This document shows positions 11,782-23,310 of a stretch of DNA of 64,000 nucleotides, piece after piece. The notes beneath the pieces are model-generated. The model saw only the letters and a list, made by a program, of their open reading frames with translations, had not been told where the DNA came from and made no database searches. How positions within the stretch are numbered: the stretch's first letter is position 1; each line of letters opens with the position of its first letter. Source of the DNA: Gnetum montanum (taxonomy: Eukaryota > Streptophyta > Gnetopsida > Gnetales > Gnetaceae); contig MNCI01026977.1 in the NCBI GenBank assembly GCA_015680685.1, positions 164,633-228,632 on the forward strand, in the 5' to 3' direction. Made by a program: the position numbers and the translations under genes.

Positions 11782-12629
11782 TGATAAATCATGATTTGCT
11801 AGGCTCTAATATTGGACCCTTGATATTGGGTACTTGATAACGTAGCCTGGATGCGATACCAAATACACGATATCTTGGTTCCTGTGAAAGCTTATAAATA
11901 CCGCATTTGGATGCATAGGAAAGCATAGGAAAAGTTAGTGTTAGAGTAGGATCTTTTTGTCAATTTCAATTTCTCTCAACCCTTTCCTCAATGCATGCCG
12001 ACAGTGTGATGATTGTAATTGTACGGAACCTTTATTCGAGTGTGATGTACTTGGACACGCACATGATCAGTAATAAAGATCGAGATTACTTCATCATTGC
12101 AACATTTACTTTGTTTTAATTGCTTACTATTATTGTTATTTATTGCTTTCTTAATTAATATTTCTCTACCCTCATCTTCTATCCCTATTATTAAACGCAA
12201 AATGAGTATGACTTAATAACGAGCATTTAAGTGTGACTACTTGGTATCCCAGTAGCATTCATAGGACATGCGCTTGGTAATCCTAGTAGTAGTATATGAG
12301 GTCCAAGATGTGTACGGATGATTAAGGATGGATGCTCATCGCACATAGGCTAGCTTAGATTCTCTTCTCCCTTTCCCTCTTAGCTTAAAACAAAGTTATT
12401 TTCCATTGTCCCTAGAAGTAGCATAGTGATAGGAAACACATCATACACCTCACTCTGGACTAAACCATACATGACAAAGCAAATAATAGTCCAAGTGGGA
12501 AGACAATGAACTATGATCAACAAGTAACTATCTAGATACCACAACTAGCTCATCTATGGAGTTCGACTAAATCATGCGTGAACATTCGTATTCATATGGT
12601 TGAGTGTAGGGGTACCTTGCCACTCATCA
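11782..12629 (+). repeat. 3' LTR of element A
   Basis: Starts TGATAAATC and ends CTCATCA, followed by the target duplication GATAT. It aligns end to end with 3838-4685. U3 again carries GATATC-type motifs, with a TATA box (TATAAATACC) and AATAAAGATCGAG. Confidence 0.95.
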
Positions 12630-13570
12630 GATATGACTAGGCAAAGGTTTCTGACCATTTTTCAATCACATTTAATAGCATATTTTTCTATTCTGGAGTA
12701 AGATTAACATTGATTATGATTGGCTTTCCATTTTCTATGAACACATATTCCATGTCGACCAGTAGAGTTTTAGTTCAAGGGGCTCTTACTTTAATTTTTT
12801 AACAATTTCCAACTCTTTCCAATAGGTATCATCATTTGCATCATCAAAGAGTTGGTGATGAACTTTCCCTAGTTCATCCATACCTACGACATATGCACAT
12901 GTTAGGCTCTCAGTTGGTTTCATGCAAAATGTGCTACTCTCAAAATTAGCAGTCAACCACTAAGTGCCCTCCTATTTTGTGGTTGCTGCATACAGAGACG
13001 TTTGAATTTCTACTTCTGGTGTACATTGCTTGCATGCAGAGATGGATGCTCATTTCATTGCCTAGAGTTTCTACACACAATTGTAGCCTGTGTCGCTATA
13101 CCTGATGCATGGAACATGTTTCTTATCAATCTTCCCAAATGCATTTTCTTTAGATATTTCTAGGGAAAGATCTCTAATGTCCATTCTTACATCAATGGTG
13201 CTTAGCCATGTCCTTCCCATGATGATTGGGAAGTCCCATTTACAATTCTCCACCTTGATCACTAGGAAATTAGCAGGGATAAGACCACCCATAGACAATG
13301 ATCATAATGTCTTCCACTAATCCCAATGAAATAGTGATGGATTGGTCTGTCAATTCTAATATGATATTGCTCTTCTTGAGAGGGGGTAGGTTCCATGCAG
13401 TATACATCTCATGAGAAATTGGGTTAACACCAAAACCTAAGTCAAGAATAGCTTTGCATGGTTCATTCCCAACAATCTGTAAATAAATAAGACTTTTAGA
13501 ATCAACTAATTTTCTAGGAAGGTTTTCAGCATGGATCCAATCAGATGCAGCATGAGTAAAATATGGATCC
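12630..13570 (-). pseudogene. Element D protease and linker to RT
   Basis: Minus strand. The clearest part is 13298-13071: ANFLVIKVENCKWDFPIIMG, then RTWLSTID and SLEISKENAFGKIDKK, the C-terminal half of the retropepsin including its IIMGR.WL motif. A degenerate first half lies at about 13320-13500. The linker (KPTESLTCAYVVGMDELG) runs to 12635, where a WSYP motif is cut by A and resumes at 3837. Stops are frequent. Confidence 0.82.
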
Positions 13571-16100
13571 TAGGCAGTATTTGGTTTGAAGGTGACTCAA
13601 AGTAATTTGATACAAAGGAAGATGAAGGAATAGGGTTATCAACTACAAGTGTATTTAAGGGCTTAGGTGAATTGCATGGTCAGAAGAAAGGTCCTTTCTT
13701 TGATTGAGTATCTAAACCACTCGGTTGATGAACCAGTTCTAGATTAACTTCCCTAGTGGCGTTGCATTATTATGGTTGAGTTGGAAGTTCACCCTGCATA
13801 GATGGAGTAGGTGGCAGTTGCGTAGAAGGTGGAGGAACATGTGCAAGAATAGGAGAAGGATAAGGCTAAAAGGTGGTATCCCTTCTTGCATGTGGGGAAT
13901 GAGTTCAATAATAATCAAAAGGATGGTAGTGAGATTAGAAAGTAGAAACGTGACTGGAGCAGTCACATGGAGACAAGGGCTGCTAAACATAATACCCATA
14001 TGGATCAGGTTGTCAATAAGGGTATTGCTACCTTGGTGGTGCCAGCGCCCATGACTGTGGTTACTGCCACTATTGATATTTCTCATATAGTTTTTGTGGA
14101 GATCCACTTGGATAATATTATTGTTGCTGGTAAAATTGCCCAAAATTACCTTGAGAATAAGACAAGCATCTAGGTGTTTGCCTTTGTGCTAGTCATGGAT
14201 TTAAAGCATACATCTTAGATTCCTGTAAGTGTGACAAAATAGGACAACATCTTTTAGGATGTTCATAATGGTAGATGTCACACACACCGTCATCATCTAA
14301 TCCACTTCCTGAAACTTCCTCTATTGCAGAAATTTTACCCTTACCTCTTTGATAGGCATGTTTAGCTTCCTTGCACCTCTTATGCTCATGATCACTACCT
14401 TGTTCTTTGGACTCTTCAACAATTTTTAGGTTAGCTTGAAATCTACTATTCATGGAATCCCATAACTGATCAACCTTGGCCATAATTTTGAACTGAAATT
14501 TTTAAAGTGACAAGGCTTTCCTATTCACCACCTCATCAAGTGTTGATACTTCCTCACTATGACAAAATTGAACCTCCCACTTCCAAATGGAAGGATCACG
14601 ATTATACTCTTCTACACTTTCTCATTTTCTTAATTCATCTTCTTCTTTAGCTACAACTTTATTAATCTTTGGATCTAATGGGTGCTCAATTCGGACAAAT
14701 GTCCTTAAACATAGATACCAAGGGTTCTCCTCATTTCAAATTGAAGCCCGTCTACAATGTGACGAAGTTGATCCAGTTGAGAATAACCATGGCCAGGACA
14801 TCTATGCATTAACAAATAGTATCGCCCAATGTCGGCATCCAAGGGTTCGTGTATTCCTTATTTCCATCCTTGGATTTGCCTTCTCAAGTTAAAAACTCTA
14901 AAATATGTTTCATATTTTTCATTGAACAATTTAACCATTGTATTCCATTGTCTGGTTCTAAGGATTGATACCAATTTTCTACTTTTTTTAATGAGTGTCC
15001 TTGGGAACAACTTAAGGTTTTGCCACTCATTCTCTATATTTTGCAAGACACATGCATCTCAAAAAGCTTGGATATGGTTTTAAAAATCTGCGTTCTATCC
15101 CCCTTCAAACCTAGGAATATTATTCATTTCTAGTCTTTTGATTTAACTATCCTCTACATGCCTTATTGGAATTTGTACTGCCTCTACAATATTTAGCATA
15201 CTCTAGGTAGTAAGCAAAGGCTCATCAAGGCCTTGATTTTGGTTCCTATGATGCCCTCTACTACCCCTTCATTCATGGCATTGCATCTCTCTTGAATGCC
15301 CGTGCCCTTGGTCTTGCCTTGCCCAACGATCCCTTTGATCATTTTAGTCCTGTTGGTCACCTCCATCTTGGTGTTGCCCCCTACGATTGTGATCAGAGCT
15401 AGAGAAGAAGAGGATGATGACGAAGGTGAAGAGGAAAGAGGACTAACACCATCGCAATGATTACTACCCCCTCCTTGATGATCATGACCACGATCATGAT
15501 CTTATTTCTTATCTGCATTCCTACCTTGACTTGCCTCTTTAGATCCTTCTTTGTCATGGGATCCATTCTTGTATGAACTAGGATTGTGAATCGTGGACAG
15601 CAAGTTCTAGTTTTAACCTTCTTCACCAAAGTCAAAAAGAGGAATTTTATTGAATGGAAAAGCCCCAAAGAAGGGCTCTCCACCATCTTTTTGATATAGT
15701 AGGAATGAGGAATCATTGAATACTTTTCCCTTCACAAATTCATGATGTTGTTCTAACTAACAATCCCTAAGATATTGTGCCTTAGTGGGATGACAATCCC
15801 TGGCATCAGTATCTTGCACAACATACTCAACATGAAGTCCATGGAGACCCCATCGTATAACCATTTGTTTGAGCATTGCAGAAATAGATTGATCAAGTAA
15901 TAACACAATGTTTTCATCCATGTCACAACATTGTAGTTGTTCATCCTAATGTAGGATGAAGGTGAAATTGGATACATACTCATTAGGATTAGCATATACC
16001 ACTCAATATTATTGGGGCACCTGCTAATGTACTCCATCAGACTTGGACAAAGAATTTCTCCTATGAGAAGAAGACATCTTATGTTAGAGAAAAAAAATGT
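13571..16100 (-). pseudogene. Element D gag
   Basis: Minus strand. The N-terminal part near 16000-15750 contains NPNEYVSNFTFILH..DEQL, matching B and C (VPDFTFILHQDEHL). A charged region rich in Ser, Asp and Arg lies at about 15400-15560. The capsid-like core is near 15050-14850 (QNIENEWQNLKLFPRTLIK, then FNEKYETYFRVFNLRRQIQG). The linker DQLWDSMNSRFQANLKIVEE and the knuckle-like CDIYHYEHPKRCCP are at 14483-14193. A Gln/Tyr/Pro-rich tail extends to about 13740. Many stops and frameshifts. Confidence 0.82.
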
Positions 16101-16217
16101 AGTGTGCTTCTTAAAATTGTTGTAGTAATCTTAAAATGTGATATGACTCTAAGGTTCATCCCAACGATTTAAATAATTTTCACTAAATCCTAGATAGCGC
16201 ATGTAACAAAATAAAGA

Positions 16218-16235
16218 TCCCTAGCAACGACGCTA
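16218..16235 (-). promoter_or_regulatory. Primer binding site of element D (mutated)
   Basis: The minus strand reads TAGCGTCGTTGCTAGGGA next to the LTR end, a decayed version of the TGGCGCCGTTGCCGGGGA-type site. Confidence 0.65.
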
Positions 16236-16236
16236 A

Positions 16237-17058
16237 TGATGAGTGATGAAGTACCCCTACGTCCAACCATATGAATCACAAGCATTCACGCGTGATTCAA
16301 TCAAATTCTGCAAACCTTAAGTTCTTAAGTACATTGGTTCTAAGATGTGAAATCTAATCAGAACAATTGCTATCTTTTCAATGCCACTTTTGAAGTACAA
16401 GTATATGGTTAAGTGCAATTGAGGTATATGATTTGTATCCTTTTGTATTTTATAAGTTTAATTGCCTATAACAAGAATGAAAGGTATAAGAATTTAATAT
16501 CTAATTAATCTACTGCCTAGCTAGCCTAACACAACTACTTGTTCTCACTCCCCGAACACATCCTAAATGCATGTAGTGCTACTGGGTTACCAAACGTTAA
16601 ACGTTTCTAGGTTACCAAGTGCTACACGTATGCTCAAAGTGGTTGAGCTTATGTTCATTAACAACTAGAAATTAATTACTTAATGAAAATGCATTAAATT
16701 AAAGTGCATGAATATCAAATGCATTAAAAGGAAACATTAATCTATTCTTAGTGCTACAAGGATTATCAAAAGGGTTTTTTTTTTATTCCCATCACACTAC
16801 TATGCTCAAGTACATTAGTGCTCAAACAAAGATCCGTACACACTCAGACTCCTACTATGGGCACTTGGAAAATATTCTAACTCTAGAGAAAACAAACTAC
16901 AAGAGCTTCACTATGCTATGATAAAAACTATGAAAAACTATATGAAAATCTTGAGCCCAAGTGCTATATTTATAGGTAGACATATACCCCACGATATCAA
17001 ATATTCGACATCACGTCTTAGGCTCCGATATCAAAGCCAGTCAAAACATGATTCATCA
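16237..17058 (-). repeat. 5' LTR of element D (822 bp)
   Basis: The minus strand starts TGATGAATCATG at 17058 and ends CTCATCA at 16237. U3 has CGATATC-type motifs (GATATCGGAG, GATATCGTGG), then CTATAAATATAGC as TATA box, putting it with the A family. R has TATTTTCCAAGTGCCC as in F, B and C. Directly outside (from 17059) is gag of element E, so D is inserted in E gag. Confidence 0.88.
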
Positions 17059-18690
17059 ACAGGCCAACATCCCTTAGGATGTTCATACTAGTACACTTTG
17101 CATTCTTTATCATCCTCTAAACTAGAGTTTGTTATTTTCTCCACTACATCACCTTTTCCTTTACTTTTGTAGTGCTCTCATCCATTATCTCTTCTTTTCT
17201 TCTTTTTTTTACCTCGGTTTAGGGCTTGTATAGTCTTTTCCTTAACTCTCTTTAGTGTTGTTGCAAATTTCTCATCCACAGAATCCCACATTTTATCTAC
17301 CTTGGTCACAATGTCATTAACTAATTTTTGAATTGGTAGTCTTTCATTAGATTGCATCTTCCAAAGTACCTTCTTCTTATGATTCACATATTCTTACATC
17401 CTTTTTATGGAATATCTATTATATTCTTCAACCAATTCTCTTTTTCTTAACTCTCCTTCTTCTTTCCCCACTTGGTCAATGAGTATTTGAATATAATGAG
17501 CTATCATCTTGGATAAACTACCTTGGTCATATACCCTAAGGGTTTCTCATATCTTGTTTTGTAGCCCATCAACAATGTGTCACAATTGTTCCCTTTGAGA
17601 AAACTTGTGGCCTAGGCACCTATGTAGTAAGGAATAATATCTATCCATTGACGCATAAAAGGATTCATGTGTCCCTTATTTTCATCCTTGAATTTATTTT
17701 CTTAAATTAGATAATCTGAAATATGTTTAATATTTTTTATTAAATATTTCTAGCATGGTATTCCATCTTCAAACTAATTTTGGTTCTAAGGATCTATACC
17801 AGCTCTCTACTTCCTTTATGAGTGTTCTAGAAAACAACTTTAGTTGCTGCCAATCATTCTTAACATTCTATAGGGCACAAGCATTTTGGAAGACTTGAAG
17901 ATGATGTTATGGATCTACATTATATCTGCCTTCAAATTTCAAAATATTATTCATATCTAGTCACTTGATGCAACTATCCCTTACATGCCCGATAGGAACA
18001 TACATGGCTTCTCTAATGTTAATCATGTTTTGAGTGCTTATTAGGGGTTCCTAATAGTCTTTGGATTTGTGAGCTTTGTTGTACTGATGATCCCTCCGAT
18101 GCTCATGATGCTCTCTCTCTTCATTCCTGATCCTTTCCTTTCTTTTCTCATAATTATCCTCTTCTTCATTAGGATGTCTTCTGTGATGTGCATATCTCTC
18201 ATGATTCCTTTGTCTCTCTCCATCATCATCTCTTATTCTTCTTTTTCTCTTGTTAGAATCTCTAGAAGAATGTGAGGAGGAAGAGGAAGAATTTAGAGAA
18301 TGATGTTGGCTAGTTCTCCTTCTATGACTCCTTGATTCATCTCGTTTTTATTTAGTGAAGGTTTTAGCCCTCGAGTTCCTCCTAAGTATGAAGTCTTTCT
18401 TATCTCCTCTAGGTGTTTTTTCAAGAGTTAAATGTAGTTATATCTTAATAGGATCTTTGATATAGATGACTAGTGTTTAAGATTGAGATCTATGGGTTTG
18501 ATAGAATTTCTCCATGTGGAACATAGTATCATCTCTTTCCTCTAGGAAAACCATTTGAGGTACTATCTTTCCCTTATCAAGCTTATGCCTACTTTCCATG
18601 GTAATATTCCTTCTTACGTAAGCCTCTATTGGTTGGTATGGCCTAGTCATATGCTTGGTGAAATGGTAACCTTCTTGCACATGACTTGGT
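17059..18690 (-). pseudogene. Element E gag, main part
   Basis: Minus strand, interrupted at both ends. The N-terminal side (18680-18477) reads MTRPYQPIEAYVRR and ..KGKIVPQMVFLEERDDTMFH, aligning with B (YRPTEAQ.., KGKHFKNPLFSQGPQDDGD). A strongly charged Arg/Glu/Asp/His-rich stretch lies at about 18240-18060 (ERQRNHERYAHHRRHPNEEE). The capsid-like core follows (NDWQQLKLFSRTLIKE, WYRSLEPKLV), then KVDKMWDSVDEKFATTLKRV (17387-17178) and a knuckle relic (YEHPKGC). It is cut at 17058 by D and near 18690 by X. The first part of the gene is at 32522-32246. Confidence 0.8.
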
Positions 18691-19464
18691 GTAGGGACAC
18701 CTCTTCCAATTCCCTTACTTTACCCTACATACTATGTATCTTTCTGTGATGATTTTGTTGAAGATGATTCTTGGATGTTTTGGCATGTTTAGAAGTGTTT
18801 TTGGCTTATTTTGATGAGTTTAGGAGGTTCTAGGATCTATGGGGACTTGTTCGGAGGCATCTGGAGGCTTCCAGCATCAAAAGAAGAACTTTTATTTTTG
18901 GCACCTTTAGAAGAGACATCTCTCCAAAAACAAAGACATCTTTTTAGAGATGTCTTTCTAAAGACATCTTTTTAGAGATGTCTTTCTAAAGACATCTCCC
19001 CTAATGAAAACACATCTACCAAAAATAGTAAACGTTTCTCCCATGAGTAGGGCTTTCATAGGAGACATCTACATGAAGCCAGAGATGACCTAGACACATG
19101 GGGAAGCTTCTGAAAATGCCCGTTCCAATTCAGGAAATAGACAAAGTAAGATGGAAACATCTGGGGAGAAGGTGAGAATACTTGGAAAATAGCTGGAGAA
19201 CCTCAAGTTGAGTTGAGGAAACATTTCTAGGATTTTTACTTTCCGATTACTTATAAATATTAATGTAATTCACCATTGTTAGTGACACAGTGCTAAGTGC
19301 CAAAGGCCAAACATCCTAACAGAGTGCACGAGAGAAAAATCTTAAGGGAAGAGAGCTCATGCAAGAATAGAGCTTGTGCAAGGAAGTTGATTGAAAGGCA
19401 AGGGAGAGCACTTGTGAGAGGTTAGGAGAATCTCTTATAAGTGTCTTGTCTTGAGCTTGGGCTC
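18691..19464 (+). repeat. X, left part: probable solo LTR, split by element B
   Basis: About 1.0 kb of non-gag sequence (18691-19464 plus 32010-32245) interrupts E gag. It starts TGTAGGGACACC and ends GGTGTAACA, imperfect inverted ends of LTR type, with a TATA-like TTATAAATATT near 19250. I see no convincing target duplication and no internal domain, so a solo LTR is the best reading. B's target duplication GGCTC lies inside it. Confidence 0.55.
18926..18999. repeat. AGACATCT palindromic repeat in X
   Basis: A 28-bp unit combining AAAGACATCTTTTTAG with AGATGTCTTTCT occurs twice in tandem, with partial copies on both sides. AGACATCT and AGATGTCT are mutual reverse complements. It lies about 250 bp upstream of the TATA-like site, again an inverted-repeat array in a U3-like position. 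Confidence 0.85.
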
Positions 19465-20421
19465 TGATGAAGTGTCAAAAGTCAATGCGTCGACTAGGCC
19501 TCGTATACGAGGCCGTGTATACATGGCTGCGTCGATGCAGGCCCGTCGACGTAGCCACCCTACGTCGACGTGGCCCCGTTTACATAGCCCCCTTTGCTGA
19601 ATCTATAAATATGAGGGCCTTCTGCCTCATTTAGACATCTTTTGAGTAGTGATAGCAAATCTCTTGCAGTTTGCTCCCGCAAGAGATAGAATATTTTCCA
19701 AGTGCCCGCAACACGTGTATGAAAAGCGATCGGATCTTTATTCGAGTGTTGATGTATCTGAGCCCATTAGCGTGAAGGCAATAAAGACGAACTGTTCATG
19801 CAATCCTTGCAGCATTTGGACTTAGTTGTTTCATGCATTTAATAGTTTAAAATGTTTATGCTTTATTAATTACTTGTTGATCTAATAGTTTAAATATGTT
19901 ATGCTTTATTAGTTATTTGTTGATTATTAATGTTTTTATTATTATAATTTCAATCGTTATGGTTCATTCGTAGTTCGTTAAAGACATAAGTATGACCATC
20001 TCAAACATAATCCAAACACTTGGTAAACCCAGCGACGCTTAACGTCTCGTAACCTAGCAGTGTTAAGAAATGCTCAGAATGTGCTCAGAAGATGGGACCA
20101 GATACTTATGCTAGGAGTAGTTAGAACATAAACTAGGATAATTAGACATTAGATAATAGTTTATCCTTTACTTTCAATACCATAATTAGTTGCCAAAATA
20201 TAATTAAAAAGATATAAAAATCATTAGCCTTAGTCTCACTTAACCAACGTAATAGAACCTGACAAGTGAGATTAGGATGACAACGACCGTTCCAACCCAA
20301 GGTTTCACGGGTTAGAACTTTGGTGTATGTTAAGTGCTTACAGTCTGCGAATATCGATTGAGTCGTGCGTGAACGCTCGTGATTCGTATGGTTGGGTGTA
20401 GGGATACCTAGCCGCTCATCA
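19465..20421 (+). repeat. 5' LTR of element B (957 bp)
   Basis: Starts TGATGAAGTGTC. U3 at about 19489-19590 holds repeats of 8-bp palindromes (CGTATACG, CGTCGACG) set in GGCC-rich spacers. TATA box CTATAAATATG is near 19610. R starts near ATTTTCCAAGTGCCCGCAAC, and the polyadenylation signal GCAATAAAGACG is near 19778. Ends GCCGCTCATCA. Confidence 0.95.
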
Positions 20422-20422
20422 T

Positions 20423-20440
20423 TGGCGCTGTTGCCAGGGA
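20423..20440 (+). promoter_or_regulatory. Primer binding site of element B
   Basis: TGGCGCTGTTGCCAGGGA starts one base after the 5' LTR. It is two mismatches from the Athila/Tat-type consensus TGGCGCCGTTGCCGGGGA. Confidence 0.85.
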
Positions 20441-20568
20441 CTGTTAGTCTTACATGTGTCATCTGACTTTAGTGAAATTATCATTTAAGTCATTGGATCG
20501 GACCCAGGATAGAAATATCTCCGCACACTAGGCGAATTTTAGTTAAGTAAGTAAGGTACACCAATAAT

Positions 20569-22531
20569 ATGGACCATCTAACGTCCAACATGTCTTCTCA
20601 CAAGAGAGATGCATTTGAACCACCGATGCCACAAGAATTTTGGGTGGTATATAAACATCCCGATGAATATGTCCCTGATTTCACATTCATCCTACATCAG
20701 GATGAACATCTTTGATGGCAGGACATGAAGGATAGCATCATGCTATCGCCCGATCAAGCTGCTCTTGCAATGCTGTACCACAATCTGGGCAGAATGGGCA
20801 TCCAAGACCAAGTGGCGAAGTATGTCATGGAGGACCATGACTTCCAGGACTATCGTCCCACGGAGGCTCAATGGACAAGAGATCAACAGCAGGCCGAGAG
20901 ATATGAACAACAGAAGGGAAAACACTTCAAGAACCCCTTATTCTCGCAAGGGCCGCAAGATGATGGAGATCCCCTATTTCATGATACTCATTTGACTGAA
21001 CTTCACCTGGGGCCACAGATCCTCCAGTCAGTCATCCAAAACCAACCTTCAAGTGACCACGATCCTCAAGGGGATGGTGGGTCGCAAAGCAAAGCTGGAG
21101 GAGATGACCATGACCGTCACTAGGGTAAATGGGGATATTGACGCCGAAGCGGCGGTGATGCCTCTCCTTCTTCTCCGTCCTCCCCCTCTTCTTCACCTTC
21201 CTCCAGCTCAGGCTCTAAGCGTCACAAGGGAAGGTTGGAGAGAAAGGATAGTGGTAAGTAGGTTTGAGCGGGGAAACGTGAGAGAGCACGTGACCAATCG
21301 CATGACCCTCGCCAACATGAAAGAAGGGGTAGCAGAAATTGTCGCAGACGTCATAGTCCCCAACTAGACTACGATTCAGATGAGTCGTTGTTAGCTACTC
21401 AGAGCTCGCTCCACATTGCAGAGGCAATTCACATCCCAAGCAGGCACATGAAGGACAATCGGATCAAGCGTGTTAACATGAACAACATCCTTAGGTTTGA
21501 AGGGAGATACAATTGTGATCTGCAAACCCACTTGCGGGCATTCCATGACACCTACACCCTACAAAATATTGATAACGATTGGCAACGGTTGAAGCTATTT
21601 CCCAGAACACTCATCAAAGAAGCTGAAAGTTGGTACCAGTCCTAAGAGCTGGAATCAATCAGAAGATGGAGTACGATTCTTGAAATCTTTAATGATAAAT
21701 ATCAAACGTACTCTAGAGTGGCAAANTAGTGCTAAAGAATTCAACCGGGACCCTTCCCTTAGGAAAACGGAGGTCCAATTTTGTGATGAGAACGAAGAGT
21801 CACCACTGGAAGCAGCGGTGAACCGGAAGACTTTGCCATTACAAAATTTTGCACCTGAAATATCGGCAAAGGTGGATAAAATGTGGGACTCTTTGAATGA
21901 GAATTTCCAAAGTGTATTGAAAATTACAAAAGAGTCCAAAGAGTAGCATAGTAACCATGATCAGCGTAGGAAGAAGGGAGCTGAACGTACCCAACACAAA
22001 GGTAAGGGAAAAGTTGCTGCAGCAGAACAGGTTGCAGACTCTAACACCGAAGAGGACGATGGATGCAGCGTATGCCAATATGAACATCCTAGGGGATGTT
22101 ATCCTGTGGTGTCTCACCTTCAAGAGTCTGGGGTATATGCCTTGAACCCTCGTTTGGCGCAGAGGTAGACGCCCCAAAGGTTGCCTTATCCACATGGTAA
22201 CCCCAGGCAATTCCACCAGCAGCAGCAAGGATATTATCCAAGTTGAACACCTCCGCAACCGTACGAGTATTTCCAACAGTGGCAGTAACCACAAGCATGG
22301 GGGATGCCACCTCCAAGGTAGCAGTACCCTTATAAGCAGCCAGATCCTTATGGGTACTATGTTCAGCAACCCGTCTCTCCAAGAAAGTCTTCTAGTCATG
22401 CAGCCTTTCCTAGTTACTACCATCCCCCTGAATATTTCAAGCATCCATCTCCATCACCCAGGGGGACAAATCCACACCTCTTCTACCCTCCGTCACCTTC
22501 TTCTACTACTCCTCCACATCATCCCTCTCAG
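20569..22531 (+). pseudogene. gag of element B
   Basis: The frame opens at ATG 20569 (MDHLTSNMSSHKRD) and runs in register to 21645, with stops at 20714, 21121, about 21253, about 21259 and 21643. Parts in order: conserved N-terminus (PDFTFILHQDEHL), a Gln/Asp/His-rich linker, a Ser/Pro-rich run followed by an Arg-rich run (about 21160-21360), and the capsid-like core (LRAFHDTYTLQNIDNDWQRL, then KLFPRTLIKEAESWYQS). After the N at 21726 the frame changes: KVDKMWDSLNENFQSVLKI, then the knuckle CSVCQYEHPRGC (C-x2-C-x3-H-x3-C), shorter than the canonical C-x2-C-x4-H-x4-C, and a Gln/Tyr/Pro-rich tail that merges into the protease reading. Confidence 0.88.
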
Positions 22532-23310
22532 TTGTCACCTGCTCCATCCATGCAGGGAGAAATACCACCACAGCCACAACAACAAAGCGCTATGAGGGCT
22601 GTGAATTTACAATTGGCACCTAGGCCGAGTGGACCAGAATCCAAGCCACGTAAACACCCTTTCTTCCAGCCCAACAATCCGAACACACCCTCACCTATGC
22701 CTGTGGCCAGTGCCTTAGAACCTACCAACGCCTCTACCATCATACCGCCCAAGCAGCCCTCCACTCTGCTGCAAACCAACATCCAGATGGTCATGCTCAC
22801 ACATGCCATGACCTACTTGATCAAAGCAGGTTCTCTTCCCCATAAATTGACAGATCCGGAAAGCCCCCTAATCTATCTTACGGTGGCTGGGAATGAGCCG
22901 TGCAAAGCTCTTCTGGACTCAGGATCAAGGGTTAATTTAATCTCTCATGACATGTACAAGAACTGGAACCTGCCCTCGCTAAAGAAGAGCAACATACGGC
23001 TCGAGTTAGCAGATCAATCCATCACCATTCCTTTGGGTTTGGTGAAGGACATTGTGACCACCGTCTGTGGGTGGTCCTACCCTGCTGACTTCCTAGTCAT
23101 CCGCATTGAAAACTGTAAGGGGAACTTCCCAATCATCATGGGAAGAGCCTGGTTAAGCATGGTGGATGCATGATTAGGACTCCGAGATCTGTCCCTGGAA
23201 ATTTCAAAGGAAAATCCTTCTGGGAAGATCGAGAAGAAAAGAGTTCCATGCATCGCGTACAGTGACTCGGGGTGCAACTGTGTGTAGCAGTTATGGTCCG
23301 CTAAGTAGAC
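22532..23310 (+). pseudogene. Protease domain of element B
   Basis: An open reading to 23173. The N-terminal Pro/Gln-rich linker is followed by the retropepsin: the catalytic motif ALLDSGSRVNLIS (DSG rather than DTG), a flap region (ELADQSITIPLG), then the C-terminal IIMGRAWLSMVD. The first stop (TGA at 23171) interrupts a region that in C continues as LGLQDLSFEISKK. The active-site motif itself looks intact. It would cleave the Gag-Pol polyprotein. Confidence 0.88.

Larger units (their letters stand above)
3838..12629 (+). mobile_element. Element A: complete gag-ORF3 LTR retrotransposon lacking pol (8792 bp)
   Basis: Two LTRs of equal length (848 bp) and a 5-bp target duplication GATAT (3833-3837 and 12630-12634) bound the element. 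A PBS follows the 5' LTR and a polypurine tract precedes the 3' LTR. The inside holds a degenerate gag (4761-6845), a spacer with an internal promoter-like block, and ORF3 (8806-11593). No protease, RT, RNase H or integrase is present, so transposition must have relied on pol supplied in trans. The LTRs differ mostly by C/T and G/A changes and look much more diverged than B's pair, so A is the older insertion. It sits in element D. Confidence 0.93.

Noticed and set aside
18691-19464. X as a DNA transposon with inverted ends
   Set aside because: The end similarity (TGTAGGGACACC against GGTGTAACA) is LTR-like; no transposase and no clear target duplication were seen.
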